This document shows positions 26,433 through 35,056 of a stretch of 64,000 bases of DNA, in pieces. Under the pieces are notes generated by a model that saw only the letters and a program-made list of their open reading frames with translations, was not told where the DNA came from and made no database searches. Source of the stretch: Aeromicrobium camelliae (GTDB lineage: Bacteria > Actinomycetota > Actinomycetes > Propionibacteriales > Nocardioidaceae); the NCBI RefSeq assembly GCF_003850045.1, contig NZ_RQJX01000003.1, positions 1 through 64,000 of the forward strand. Reading direction: 5' to 3'. The position numbers and the translations under genes were made by a program. Numbering within the stretch: position 1 is the first letter of the stretch; each line of letters begins with the position of its first letter.

Positions 26433-26951
26433 TCACTGGTGGATGGGACGCGGCATCGACCGGTTCGCGACGCGGTTCTCCGAGTCGATCATCCACGCGA
26501 GTTGCTCGAGGCGCTCGAGGATCGAGTGCAGGATGTCGGCGGTCGTCGGGTCCTCCTCGTCGACCTCGTCGTGGATCCGACGGGCGGTCGCGGCGACGCC
26601 GTAGAGCGCACCGGTGATGAGGTCCACAGTCTCTGCGGTGTCGACCTCGTGGGCGGGGAACTCGGCGAGGCTCGACTGCTCGGCGACGGTCTTGGCCCGG
26701 CCGTCGGGCGTGATGTAGATGGCGCGCATGCGCTCGGCGACGGTGTCGGAGAACTCCCGGGCGGCGTCGACGACCTCGTCGAGCTGCAGGTGCAGGTCAC
26801 GGAAGTTGCGGCCGACGACGTTCCAATGGGCCTGCTTGCCCTGGATGTGCAGGTCGATGAGGTCGACATGCAACTGCTGCAGGTGGCCGGCCAGGCGCTC
26901 GGAGGCCTTGAACGGGGGGTGAGCCGTGTGGGTCTCGGCGACGGTGCTCAT
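26433..26951 (-). CDS. dps: Dps ferritin-like DNA-protection protein
   Basis: A 172-residue Dps. The ferroxidase ligands are in QGKQAHWNVVGRNFRDLHLQ and LDEVVDAAREFSDTVAER. A long C-terminal helix holds LERLEQLAWMIDSENR. It would store iron in a dodecamer and protect DNA from peroxide. The N-terminal tail is short and the C-terminal tail ends PRPIHQ. It is alone in its transcription unit, with a hairpin terminator shared with the gene on the other side. Confidence 0.93.
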   Translation of the reverse strand: MSTVAETHTAHPPFKASERLAGHLQQLHVDLIDLHIQGKQAHWNVVGRNFRDLHLQLDEVVDAAREFSDTVAERMRAIYITPDGRAKTVAEQSSLAEFPAHEVDTAETVDLITGALYGVAATARRIHDEVDEEDPTTADILHSILERLEQLAWMIDSENRVANRSMPRPIHQ

Positions 26952-27056
26952 GATCTCTCCTCTGCTTTCTTTGAACGACTCAATGAAAGCACGAATTTCC
27001 TTGCCATTCCAGCCAGGAGAGCCTTACAAAAGTCAGGTCTGCCTACCCTGAACGGC

Positions 27057-27815
27057 TCACACGAGTCGCTTCACCACACCCAGCGGAGCGTGCTTCATGA
27101 CGTGCGAGAGCGGCATCCAGGGCCACGTCGGGACGTGCGCTTCGGCCACCTCGGCCTCGATCTTGGCCACCAGCGCCCGACTTCCGGTCTCGGTGTCGAC
27201 CATGAGCTTGGCCTCCTGCTCGACGCCCTCGTTCATCTCCGAGGCGATATAGCCCGGGTACAGCGTCGTGACCTTGATATCGAGGCCCTTGCGCCCGATG
27301 AGGTCCATCCGGATGCCCTCGGCCAGATGCGCGACGCCCGCCTTCGTCGCCGCGTACGTGGTCATCGACGAGGGCATGCCGCGCATCGCCGACATCGAGG
27401 AGATGACCACGAGGTGCCCGGTCTTGCGCTCGTAGAAGTGCTCCATCGCCGCCTCGCACTGAGCCAGCGCGGCGATGAAGTTCGTCTCCGCCGTCTGCAG
27501 GTTGGCGTGGAACTTGCCGGTGCCGATCCGGCCGCCCTTGCCGAGGCCAGCGTTGACGATCACCCGGTCTACGCCGCCGTGCACCTCGGCCGCCTCCTTG
27601 ACGACCGCGAACACGCGCTGGTGATCGTTGACGTCGAGCGGGTGAACGCTCACCTCGATACCCGGGTGCGCCGCCAGCAGCTCGTCGCGCAGTGCTTCCA
27701 GCCGCTCGGTCCGCCGCGCCGCGAGCGCGAGGTGATGGCCCGATTCGGCCAGCACGCGGGCCATCCCGTCCCCGAGCCCGGAGGACGCCCCGGTGATCAA
27801 CGTGGTCTTGCGCAT
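27057..27815 (-). CDS. SDR-family oxidoreductase
   Basis: A 252-residue classical short-chain dehydrogenase. It has TGASSGLGDGMARVLAESG (nucleotide binding), NAGLGKGGRIG, the Ser in VVISSMSAMRG and YAATKAGVAHLAEG. The C-terminal tail MPLSHVMKHAPLGVVKRLV is basic and hydrophobic and may touch membranes. It lies 8 bases downstream of a histidine-phosphatase gene in the same operon, after a TGAGGAGC site. The substrate is unknown. Confidence 0.87.
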   Translation of the reverse strand: MRKTTLITGASSGLGDGMARVLAESGHHLALAARRTERLEALRDELLAAHPGIEVSVHPLDVNDHQRVFAVVKEAAEVHGGVDRVIVNAGLGKGGRIGTGKFHANLQTAETNFIAALAQCEAAMEHFYERKTGHLVVISSMSAMRGMPSSMTTYAATKAGVAHLAEGIRMDLIGRKGLDIKVTTLYPGYIASEMNEGVEQEAKLMVDTETGSRALVAKIEAEVAEAHVPTWPWMPLSHVMKHAPLGVVKRLV

Positions 27816-27823
27816 GATGCTCC

Positions 27824-28465
27824 TCAGCGATAGGTGACGAGGTCGCGGGGAAGGTGGGTGTGCTCGTTGAAACTGAGCAGGCGCGGCCCGGACGTGCCGC
27901 ACAGGATCGTGGTGATGCTCGCGTTGACGAGCACGTCGTTGAGTCGCTGGAAGAGCGAGTCGTCGCCCACCAGGACGTGAGAGACCGCCATCGCGATGGG
28001 GCCGCCGGAGCTGAAGACGGCGACCTGCCGCCCCGGGCCGGCCACCGCCACCGCGCGCTCGAAGGCCGCGAGCACCCGCTTCTGGAACCCGGCGTAGGGC
28101 TCGTCGAACTCGCCGACGCCCTCGCGCCACCGTGCCAGCGCCTCGTTGAGCACCGCCTGGAACGCCTTGGTGTCCAGCGCGAGTGCCCCTTCGTCGTGCG
28201 CCGTCGCGATGCCGATGTGGTCGTACTCGTTCCACCCGGCGTCGACGTCGTACCCGTCCGGACCTCCGCACGCGTCGATCGCGTTGATCGCCGTCTCCGA
28301 GTGACGGCGCATCGAGCCGGCGATCGCGTCGGTCGGTTGGAACTCGGCCGCTTCCCATGCCTGACCGATGGCCGACGCCTGGGTATGACCGAGCGGTGAG
28401 AGCACGTCGTAGTCGTCGCTGCCGAAGGAAGCCTGACCGTGCCGAATGAGATGAAGGACACCCAC
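27824..28465 (-). CDS. Histidine-phosphatase-family protein
   Basis: A 213-residue phosphoglycerate-mutase-like phosphatase. The phospho-His motif is LIRHGQAS at residues 6-13, and the supporting Arg-His appears in MRRHSETAI. The second His of the usual core is replaced in VFSSGGPIA, as in one known branch. The GTG start at 28463-28465 faces the 472-residue unknown gene. It is co-transcribed with an SDR. The substrate, probably a small phosphomonoester, is not predictable. Confidence 0.85.
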   Translation of the reverse strand: MGVLHLIRHGQASFGSDDYDVLSPLGHTQASAIGQAWEAAEFQPTDAIAGSMRRHSETAINAIDACGGPDGYDVDAGWNEYDHIGIATAHDEGALALDTKAFQAVLNEALARWREGVGEFDEPYAGFQKRVLAAFERAVAVAGPGRQVAVFSSGGPIAMAVSHVLVGDDSLFQRLNDVLVNASITTILCGTSGPRLLSFNEHTHLPRDLVTYR

Positions 28466-28526
28466 GCCGTGACCCTACCGTTGTCGGCTCGCGCGCACTT
28501 GCAACGTGAGGCTAGTCTCAGCTTCC

Positions 28527-29945
28527 ATGAGCACTTCCGGTGTGCGCTTCCCGAGCGACAGCACCTCGGCCACCGCCCGCGAGGTCGTCGCCGACGCCCT
28601 GCGCAAGACCGATCCGGCCGGTGCGCTGGCCGTCGAGCACGAGACGAACTGGCGGCGCGGCTACCTGACGCACTTCGCCCGGCTCCTGGAAGCCGGCATC
28701 GGCGATCCTCAGGCCGCCGTCACGATCGCGACCGAAGGGCTGCGCAGTGCCACCGAGCACCTGCGATTCGACGACCTGCCGCTCGGCGAGGCGATCGACA
28801 ACGCCACGGTCACCCAGGCGTTCCACACCCGCACGATCGACGGAACCGCCGAACCCGAGCGCGAACTCTCCATCCCCTACCGCGGTGAGCGGCTCGTCGG
28901 CCGGCAACTGCGCGACCAGCTCGACGACTGGGTGGCGCGCGGCATCATCACGGCGTCCTGCGCGCAGGCCGTGCAGAAGGTCCAGGAGCATCCCGAGTGG
29001 CTGAGCCTCGAGGGTGACACCGTCGTCGTGTTGGGCGCGGGTGCCGAGATGGGGCCGTACCGGTCGCTGCTGCGCTGGGGTGCGGAAGTCGTCGCGGTCG
29101 ACCTTCCGCGTGCGGACATCCAACAGCGCATCCGCCAACATGCCGAGGGCGGCGCCGGCCGCACCCATCTGCCGGCGCGCATCGTCATCGACGACGCGAG
29201 TGAGGCGGGCGCCGACGTCATCCACGAGCTGCCCGCGGTCGCGCAGTGGCTCGAGGGGATCGAAGGACGCCTCGTGCTCGGCAACTACTGCTACGCCGAC
29301 GGCGGCACCCACGTGCGGGTCACGATGGCGGCCGACGCCCTCGCCACCCACCTCATCCGGCGTCGCCCGGACACCGCTCTGGCGTTCCTCGCCACCCCGA
29401 CGGACGTCTTCGCGGTCCACGGGACGGAGGTGGTGGCGGCCAACGAGCGCTACCGCAAGGCCTCCTCGCTCGTCCGCACTCCGCTGCGCGTCGTCAGCGG
29501 CGGGCGGCTCCTGCAACGCAACTACCCGCCGCACGCCGACATGGGCATCTGTGATGCGCTCGTGCCCCAGCAAGGCCCCAACTACGCGTTCGCCAAGCGC
29601 CTGCAGCGCTGGCGGGCGACGGCCGCTCGGCACGAGGGCACGCTCGTCTCGCTCAACGTCGCGCCGTCCACCCGGACGCGCTCGGTGGTCAAGAACAAGG
29701 CCCTCGCGGCGGCCTACGCCGGCGCCCATCGCTTCGGCGTGGAGGTCTTCGAGCCCGCGACGAGCAACGTGCTCATGGCCGCGATGCTCGTGCACGACCT
29801 GAAGGCCGGGGTCACCCCGCAGCCCGAGCCGTGGATGGACGAGGCGGAAGGCGCGGCCCACGGTGGTCTGTGGACGGCCGCGTATCACCCGCGCAGCGCG
29901 CTCGGCCTCGCCGCCGTCCTCGGCGTCGGCGCCCTCCGCAGCTGA
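28527..29945 (+). CDS. Unrecognised 472-residue protein with Rossmann-like core
   Basis: I do not recognise a named family. The N-terminal third is helical (EVVADALRKTDPAGALAVEH, with TNWRRGYLTHF). The middle has a clear beta-alpha-beta nucleotide-type turn VVVLGAGAEMGPYRSLLRWG followed by VVAVDLPR, where Asp would bind an adenine ribose. The rest includes LGNYCYADGGTHVRVTMAADA, NYPPHADMGICDALVPQQGP and a hydrophobic C-terminus ALGLAAVLGVGALRS. A NAD-, FAD- or SAM-dependent enzyme is possible. The ATG at 28527 is chosen for length and position; it is divergent from the histidine-phosphatase operon. Confidence 0.8.
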   Translation: MSTSGVRFPSDSTSATAREVVADALRKTDPAGALAVEHETNWRRGYLTHFARLLEAGIGDPQAAVTIATEGLRSATEHLRFDDLPLGEAIDNATVTQAFHTRTIDGTAEPERELSIPYRGERLVGRQLRDQLDDWVARGIITASCAQAVQKVQEHPEWLSLEGDTVVVLGAGAEMGPYRSLLRWGAEVVAVDLPRADIQQRIRQHAEGGAGRTHLPARIVIDDASEAGADVIHELPAVAQWLEGIEGRLVLGNYCYADGGTHVRVTMAADALATHLIRRRPDTALAFLATPTDVFAVHGTEVVAANERYRKASSLVRTPLRVVSGGRLLQRNYPPHADMGICDALVPQQGPNYAFAKRLQRWRATAARHEGTLVSLNVAPSTRTRSVVKNKALAAAYAGAHRFGVEVFEPATSNVLMAAMLVHDLKAGVTPQPEPWMDEAEGAAHGGLWTAAYHPRSALGLAAVLGVGALRS

Positions 29946-29958
29946 CGCCATCGCGGAA

Positions 29959-30182
29959 CGTGGTCTCGACCACCACGCCCCGGCCATAGGTGGTCGAGTA
30001 GCGGCGAGGAACGAGCCGCATGGAGCCGTGGCAATGAGGGCATAGCCGCCACGGAGCGAGACCAACTCACGTCCACGTGGTCTCGATACGGCCCTCGTCC
30101 CTCGGGCCTACTCGACCACCAACAACCGGAGTAGCTGGTCGAGTAGCGGCGAGCTCTGCGAGCCGCGTATCGAGACCACCTA
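29959..30182. repeat. Interspersed hairpin repeats between convergent genes
   Basis: At least three copies of the GGTGGTCGAGTA...TATCGAGACCACC family fill the gap between the 472-residue gene (+) and the 3' end of the enoyl-CoA hydratase gene (-). One copy is split by a separate 40-base palindromic stretch with CCGTGGC and GCCACGG arms (about 30026-30054). Confidence 0.83.
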
Positions 30183-30187
30183 TGCGG

Positions 30188-30937
30188 TTACTTGCCGAGG
30201 AAGTGGGCTTGGCGCTTTTCGAGGAAGGCGGCTTTGCCTTCCTCGTGGTCGGCGGTCCCGGCGAGCATGGTCTGACCCTCGGCCTCCCGGTCGAGCGTCT
30301 CGCTCAGCGTCGGCAGGCTGGCGGCGTTGACGGCCGCCTTCGTCTGGGCGTACGCCACCGTGGGACCGGCCGCGAAACGAGCAACCGTCGCCTCGACGAA
30401 CTCGTCGAACTCCTCATCGGGGACGCTGTGCGTCAGCAGGCCCATCGCCACTGCGGTGTCCGCCGGGAGCTTCTCGCCGCTCAGCATGAGGTTCATGGCG
30501 CGGGTGCGACCGATCGACGCGGCCAGCAGCTCGGTGGCCGCGCCGTCGGGCATGAGCCCGATGTTGACGAAGGCCTGAAGCACGTAGCCCGACGACCGGG
30601 CGATCGACACGTCCGCCGCGACGACGATGGAGCATCCCACGCCCGCCGCGAGTCCGTTGACCGCCGCGACCACGGGGTACGGGGCCTGCGTGATCGCATG
30701 GATGAGACGATCGATCGCCGCGAGGATGCCCGGGTTGACGGTGTCCTTGGCCATCGCCGCACCGGAGGAGAACGCCCGCCCCTCGCCGGTGAGGACCGCG
30801 ACCCGGACACCCTCGGCCTCCTCGAGCGCGGCGGCGATGGCGTTCACCATGTCGGTGTCGAGGGCGTTGAGCCGGTCGGGGCGGTTGAGCGTGATCCGCA
30901 GGACGCCGTCCTGCCGGTCGATCAGCACATCGGTCAT
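30188..30937 (-). CDS. Enoyl-CoA hydratase/isomerase, PaaG-like
   Basis: A 249-residue crotonase-fold enzyme acting on acyl-CoA. The oxyanion-hole parts are RAFSSGAAMA and AAVNGLAAGVGCS. The usual catalytic Glu position is Phe (QAFVNIGLMPDG), and the Asp in MPDG is kept, as in PaaG-type isomerases, so double-bond isomerisation is more likely than hydration. The start at 30935-30937 overlaps the upstream hydrolase stop by 4 bases and follows GGAGGG, which settles it over an ATG 15 bases further out. Confidence 0.87.
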   Translation of the reverse strand: MTDVLIDRQDGVLRITLNRPDRLNALDTDMVNAIAAALEEAEGVRVAVLTGEGRAFSSGAAMAKDTVNPGILAAIDRLIHAITQAPYPVVAAVNGLAAGVGCSIVVAADVSIARSSGYVLQAFVNIGLMPDGAATELLAASIGRTRAMNLMLSGEKLPADTAVAMGLLTHSVPDEEFDEFVEATVARFAAGPTVAYAQTKAAVNAASLPTLSETLDREAEGQTMLAGTADHEEGKAAFLEKRQAHFLGK

Positions 30938-31797
30938 CGAGAAACCCTCCATTGTCCGAGCAAGGTCTGCAGCGCGGCGATCAGCGCCACCGGCTGGTCG
31001 AGCATGATGTGGTGTCCCGCGTCCGGGATGACGGTCACGGGTACCGTACCGCCGAGTCGCTCACGCACGACCTCGGTGATGTCGTGCGTCGCCATACCCC
31101 GCTCGCCGCGCAGCAGCGCGACGTCGCAAGCGGCACCGGCGAGGTCCTCCGGCTGCATCATGGCCGACAGGAACACCCGCGGGTCGAACTTCCACCGCCA
31201 ACCGGCCTCGGTCTTGGTGACCGACTCCGCGGCGACGTGCGCCAGCACGTAGTCGAGGCAGGCCGGGTCCTCCGGCACGGTACGGAACCGGGCGAGGATC
31301 TCCGCGCGGTCGGCGTAGTACTTGACGGCGTCGGGATTGGCCCGCTGCGCACGCCACATGCCCGCTTCCGGGGAGACTCTGCGCACGGGCGAGTCGATGG
31401 CCACGACGCCGCGAATCCGATCGCCGTGCTCGCGCGCCGCGGTCAACGCGACGAAGCCGCCCATGCTGTGGCCGTAGATGATCGGCGGGAGCGCGGACTC
31501 GGCGGCGGCCACGGCCATCACCTCGTCGGCCCACGTCGTCAGGTCGTACGACGGGCGATGATCGCTGTCGCCGTGACCGGACAGGTCGAGGGCGATGACG
31601 GGATGCTCGGCGGCGAGGTGCGGTCCGATGTGGTCCCACCAGCCACCGTGCGCGGCGCCGCCGTGCACCAGCACGACCGGCGCCCCGTCACGGGACCCCC
31701 AGACGCGATAGTGGATCGACGCTCCCTCCACGCCGATCCGCTCGATCCGAGGACTGTGGGTGACAGCCGAACTGAACCAATCGGGCGCCACCTTCAC
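30934..31797 (-). CDS. Alpha/beta hydrolase
   Basis: A 287-residue hydrolase. It has VVLVHGGAAHGGWWDHIGPH, LDLSGHGDSD, the nucleophile elbow YGHSMGGF and a late IPDAGHHIMLDQP with the catalytic His. It is first in a pair with the PaaG-like gene. The GTG at 31795-31797 (VKVAPDWFSS) is the likely start; the next GTG at 31791 is also possible. The substrate is unknown, perhaps an acyl ester or thioester given its partner. A dyad lies about 30 bases upstream. Confidence 0.84.
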   Translation of the reverse strand: MKVAPDWFSSAVTHSPRIERIGVEGASIHYRVWGSRDGAPVVLVHGGAAHGGWWDHIGPHLAAEHPVIALDLSGHGDSDHRPSYDLTTWADEVMAVAAAESALPPIIYGHSMGGFVALTAAREHGDRIRGVVAIDSPVRRVSPEAGMWRAQRANPDAVKYYADRAEILARFRTVPEDPACLDYVLAHVAAESVTKTEAGWRWKFDPRVFLSAMMQPEDLAGAACDVALLRGERGMATHDITEVVRERLGGTVPVTVIPDAGHHIMLDQPVALIAALQTLLGQWRVSR

Positions 31798-31825
31798 GCC
31801 CCTCACCGTAGGACCTGGCCTATTT

Positions 31826-31843
31826 ACCGTCAAGCGTGACGGT
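31826..31843. promoter_or_regulatory. Perfect dyad before the hydrolase-crotonase pair
   Basis: ACCGTCAAGCGTGACGGT has perfect 7-base arms around AGCG. It lies 29 bases upstream of the hydrolase start and just after the nitroreductase gene. It could be an operator for a TetR- or FadR-like regulator of acyl-CoA genes, or a short terminator stem for nitroreductase. It is not followed by a T tract. Confidence 0.5.
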
Positions 31844-31852
31844 TTCCGGATG

Positions 31853-32518
31853 TCAGCGGTGCCACCGCACGTTGTCCTCGAACGGCGTTCTCGGGGCCCG
31901 GAAGTTGTTGGCCGGATGGTCGTGGTCGGGATAACCGAACGAGATCGCGCAGACCACCCGGCGATCGTCGTCCCACTCGAACCACTCGCGGAGCAACGCG
32001 GACTTCTGCGCCAACGCCGCTTGAGCGATCGCGCCGAGCCCGTACGCGTGGACGGCGAGCAGGAAGGACTGCACGTAGAGCCCGGCATCCACCAGGGCGT
32101 AGACGCCGAGGCTCGCGGGCACGGTGAGGATCGCGGCGTGTGGAGCGCCGAAGAACTCGAAGTTCCGGAGCATCTCGCGGGCCGAGGCCTCGCGGTCTCC
32201 GCGCTCCACCCCGACCGCCTCGTACAGTTGCCAGCCGACCTCACGCCGCCGGTCGCGGTAGACGCCCTCATAGCTCCGCGGGAAGTCGAAATCGCTGCCG
32301 AACTCGGTGTCCGCCTCGATCGCCTTGCGCAGATCGTCGAGGGCCGAGCCGGACACGATCTCGACCTCCCAGGGCTGCGTATTGCACCACGACGGGGTTC
32401 GCTGAGCCATCTGCAGGATGTGCACGATCGTGGCCTCAGGGACCTCGGCTTCCTCGAAGCCTCGACAACTCCGGCGGTCGGCGAGCAGCCGGTCCAAGAT
32501 GGCGATATCCGTCGTCAT
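31853..32518 (-). CDS. Nitroreductase-family flavoprotein
   Basis: A 221-residue NADPH:FMN oxidoreductase fold protein. It has RRSCRGFEEAEVP at the N-terminus (FMN phosphate contacts), MAQRTPSWCNTQPWEVEIVS, and AIAQAALAQKS and SFGYPDHDHPANNFR near the end. It would reduce nitro, quinone or enone compounds in the cytoplasm. It faces an HSDL2-like SDR gene across about 100 bases. Confidence 0.88.
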   Translation of the reverse strand: MTTDIAILDRLLADRRSCRGFEEAEVPEATIVHILQMAQRTPSWCNTQPWEVEIVSGSALDDLRKAIEADTEFGSDFDFPRSYEGVYRDRRREVGWQLYEAVGVERGDREASAREMLRNFEFFGAPHAAILTVPASLGVYALVDAGLYVQSFLLAVHAYGLGAIAQAALAQKSALLREWFEWDDDRRVVCAISFGYPDHDHPANNFRAPRTPFEDNVRWHR

Positions 32519-32616
32519 GGCGTCACGTTAAGGCACTCTCGTTGCAACCGCGTTTTACCTGTCGCCGAGAACCGCCATGATGGGATGAACATCCGAATCG
32601 AGCTGAGGAATCCCAC

Positions 32617-33480
32617 ATGAAGCTGGTTGACGGCGCCACGATGATCATGTCGGGCGGCAGCCGCGGCATCGGCGAGGCGATCGCGGTGCGCGCGGGTCGC
32701 GACGGCGCGAACGTCGCACTGCTCGCCAAGTCCGCCGAGCCCCACCCCAAGCTGCCGGGGACCATCTACACGGCAGCCAAGGCGATCGAGGAGGCCGGCG
32801 GGCATGCCCTCCCCCTCGTGGGCGATATCCGCGACGACGATTTCGTGACCGAGGCCGTGGCGCGGACCGCCGAGCAGTTCGGCCGGATCGACATCGTGGT
32901 CAACAACGCGAGTGCGATCGATCTGTCGCGCACCGAGGATCTGCCGATGAAGAAGTACGACCTCATGACGCAGATCAACAGCCGCGGCGCGTTCCTCCTG
33001 TCCAAGCTCGCGATTCCGCATCTGCGGCGTTCGCCCAACCCGCACATCCTCACGCTCTCACCGCCGATCCTCACCGACCCGAAGTGGTTCGGTCAGTACA
33101 CGGGCTACACGATCGCCAAGTACGGCATGAGCCTCGTGACCCTCGGGTTGGCGGAGGAACTGCGCGCCGACGGGATCGCCGCCAACTCGCTGTGGCCGCG
33201 CACGGCGATCGACACGGCAGCGGTGCGCAATGTGGTCGGACCGGGCCTGCAGACCTCGTCGCGCACGCCGCAGATCATGGCTGACGCCGCCCACGCCATC
33301 CTCACCAAGCCGGCACGCGAGGTGACCGGACAGTTCTTCATCGACGACGACGTGCTCGAGGCCGAGGGGGTGACCGACTTCTCCGGCTATCTCAACGGTG
33401 GGCGCGAGGAAGACCTCGTGCTCGATTTCTGGGTCGAGCCGAAGGGGATCGTCGGCGCCGACCCGAGCAAGCGGATCTAG
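32617..33480 (+). CDS. HSDL2-like short-chain dehydrogenase
   Basis: A 287-residue SDR of the hydroxysteroid dehydrogenase-like 2 group. It has SGGSRGIGEAIAVRAGRDGA, AEPHPKLPGTIYTAAKAIEE, NNASAIDL, LSPPILTDPKWFGQ and YTIAKYGMS (Tyr and Lys). In animals HSDL2 is linked to lipid metabolism; the bacterial substrate is unknown, but the neighbours are acyl-CoA genes. The ATG at 32617 follows a GAGGAA site. A long palindrome follows the gene. Confidence 0.88.
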   Translation: MKLVDGATMIMSGGSRGIGEAIAVRAGRDGANVALLAKSAEPHPKLPGTIYTAAKAIEEAGGHALPLVGDIRDDDFVTEAVARTAEQFGRIDIVVNNASAIDLSRTEDLPMKKYDLMTQINSRGAFLLSKLAIPHLRRSPNPHILTLSPPILTDPKWFGQYTGYTIAKYGMSLVTLGLAEELRADGIAANSLWPRTAIDTAAVRNVVGPGLQTSSRTPQIMADAAHAILTKPAREVTGQFFIDDDVLEAEGVTDFSGYLNGGREEDLVLDFWVEPKGIVGADPSKRI

Positions 33481-33527
33481 CGGCACGGGCCGGCCGGCCG
33501 CGCAGGCCCGGGTGGCGCTCCCCTTCC

Positions 33528-33611
33528 CCGCGAGTGGCGCAAAGTGGTGACCGAGTGGCGCAAAGGTGGGCCGATTCGCCGGGAATCGCCCCCACTTTGC
33601 GCCACTCGCGG
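33528..33611. repeat. Intergenic palindrome with 20-base arms
   Basis: CCGCGAGTGGCGCAAAGTGG at 33528-33547 pairs perfectly with 33592-33611. A second direct copy of the left arm lies at about 33552-33567 (GAGTGGCGCAAAGG), and a small GATTC/GAATC dyad is at the centre. It fills the gap between the convergent HSDL2-like and OsmC genes and probably terminates both. Confidence 0.85.
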
Positions 33612-33664
33612 TCGGGGACGGGAACGTCGTCCGGGCGACGCGGGCGACGGGGCGACCGCCCGGG

Positions 33665-34090
33665 TCAGGAGCGGAGGCCGGCTTGGACGGGGGTGCCGAG
33701 CTCGACCGTCCGCGAGACGGTGCAGAGCCGATCATGCGAACGGTCGATCGCCACCTCCAGCCGGTCCTCGGCCTGACGGCCCGCCTCGTCGTTCGGGAAC
33801 GTCACGTCGAACCCGACGACGATGTCCTCGAGCCGGTTGCCGTCGTCATCGGACTTCTTGACGCCCGAGACGACGATGTCGAACCGCTGCGGCTCGGACC
33901 GCTTGGTCGTGAGGTAGTCGACGTCGATCGCGGTGCACCCCGCGATCGCGGCGAGCAACAGTTCGACGGGGGTGAAATTGGTGTCGTCACCTTCGCCGAT
34001 CTCCAGAAAACCGCCCCGGGGGTTCGTCACGCGGTAGCGGGCGCGCTCGATCCGGGTCAGGTCGATCGTCCGCACGTTCTCGTCACTCAT
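33665..34090 (-). CDS. OsmC-family peroxidase-like protein
   Basis: A 141-residue OsmC/Ohr-type protein. The two conserved cysteines are in LLLAAIAGCTAIDV (about residue 55) and in HDRLCTVSRTVE near residue 123. It would reduce organic peroxides or persulfides with thiol help. The ATG at 34088-34090 is only 25 bases from the start chosen for the divergent cation transporter. Confidence 0.87.
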   Translation of the reverse strand: MSDENVRTIDLTRIERARYRVTNPRGGFLEIGEGDDTNFTPVELLLAAIAGCTAIDVDYLTTKRSEPQRFDIVVSGVKKSDDDGNRLEDIVVGFDVTFPNDEAGRQAEDRLEVAIDRSHDRLCTVSRTVELGTPVQAGLRS

Positions 34091-34115
34091 GCCCAGATCG
34101 TGCCACGATGAGCAG

Positions 34116-35042
34116 GTGCCCGCTGGAAGCCTGCTGACGGTGGTGATCGCATTCGCCACCAACCTTGCGGTCGCTGTGGCGAAGACGATCGCCGCCGCCG
34201 TGACCGGCTCCGCCTCGATGGTCGCCGAGGCGACGCACTCCTGGGCGGACACCGGCAACGAGGTCTTCCTCCTCATCGCCGAGCGCCGCGGCTCGCGCAA
34301 GCGGGACAAGCGCCATCCCTTGGGCTACGGCAGAGAGACCTACATCTGGTCGATGTTCGCCGCGTTCGGACTGTTCACCGTCGGCTCCGTCGTCTCCATC
34401 ATGCACGGCATCCAGGAGCTGCAGACACCGTCGCAGGATGCCGACTACCTGGTCGCCTACATCGTGCTCGCGGTGGCGTTCGTGCTCGAGGGCTTCTCGT
34501 TCCTGCAGTCGCTGCGCCAGGCGACCCGCGGAGGACAGCGCCTGAAGCTGCGGACCCTCGCGTACGTCAGCCGCACGTCCAACCCCACCCTCCGCGCCGT
34601 GTTCGCCGAGGATTCCACCGCGCTGCTGGGGCTGATCCTCGCAGCGGCCGCGCTCGCGCTGCACCAGATCACCGGCAACGCGGCGTGGGACGCGATCGGT
34701 TCGATCGCCGTCGGCATGCTGCTCGGCGGCGTGGCGGTCTTCCTCATCGTCCGCAACATCGAGTACCTGCGCGGGCGGCAGGTCCCGGACAGCACCCGCG
34801 CCGAGGTCCTGCGCAAGCTGCTGGAGCGGCCCGCGGTCGAGCGGGTGACGTACCTGCACATCGAGTTCGTCGGGCCGTCCCAGCTGTTCCTCGTCGCCGC
34901 GGTCGACATCGTCGGCGACCGCCCCGAACATCAGGTGGCGCAGCAGCTTCGCGCGCTCGAGGCAGAGATCGAACGGCACGAGAACGTCACCGAGGCGGTG
35001 CTCACGCTGTCCACCGCCGATGAGCGCAGCCTCGTTCCCTGA
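34116..35042 (+). CDS. Cation diffusion facilitator family transporter
   Basis: A 308-residue CDF protein with about six membrane helices. The metal-site segment is SASMVAEATHSWADTGNE (His and Asp in helix 2), and AVFAEDSTALLGL gives the helix 5 Asp. A cytoplasmic C-terminal domain ends with ENVTEAVLTLSTADERS. It would export Zn, Fe or a similar ion against protons. The GTG at 34116 is chosen to leave a minimal promoter for the divergent OsmC gene; an in-frame ATG at 34089 would overlap it. Confidence 0.85.
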   Translation: MPAGSLLTVVIAFATNLAVAVAKTIAAAVTGSASMVAEATHSWADTGNEVFLLIAERRGSRKRDKRHPLGYGRETYIWSMFAAFGLFTVGSVVSIMHGIQELQTPSQDADYLVAYIVLAVAFVLEGFSFLQSLRQATRGGQRLKLRTLAYVSRTSNPTLRAVFAEDSTALLGLILAAAALALHQITGNAAWDAIGSIAVGMLLGGVAVFLIVRNIEYLRGRQVPDSTRAEVLRKLLERPAVERVTYLHIEFVGPSQLFLVAAVDIVGDRPEHQVAQQLRALEAEIERHENVTEAVLTLSTADERSLVP

Positions 35043-35056
35043 ACCAGACTGGCTGC

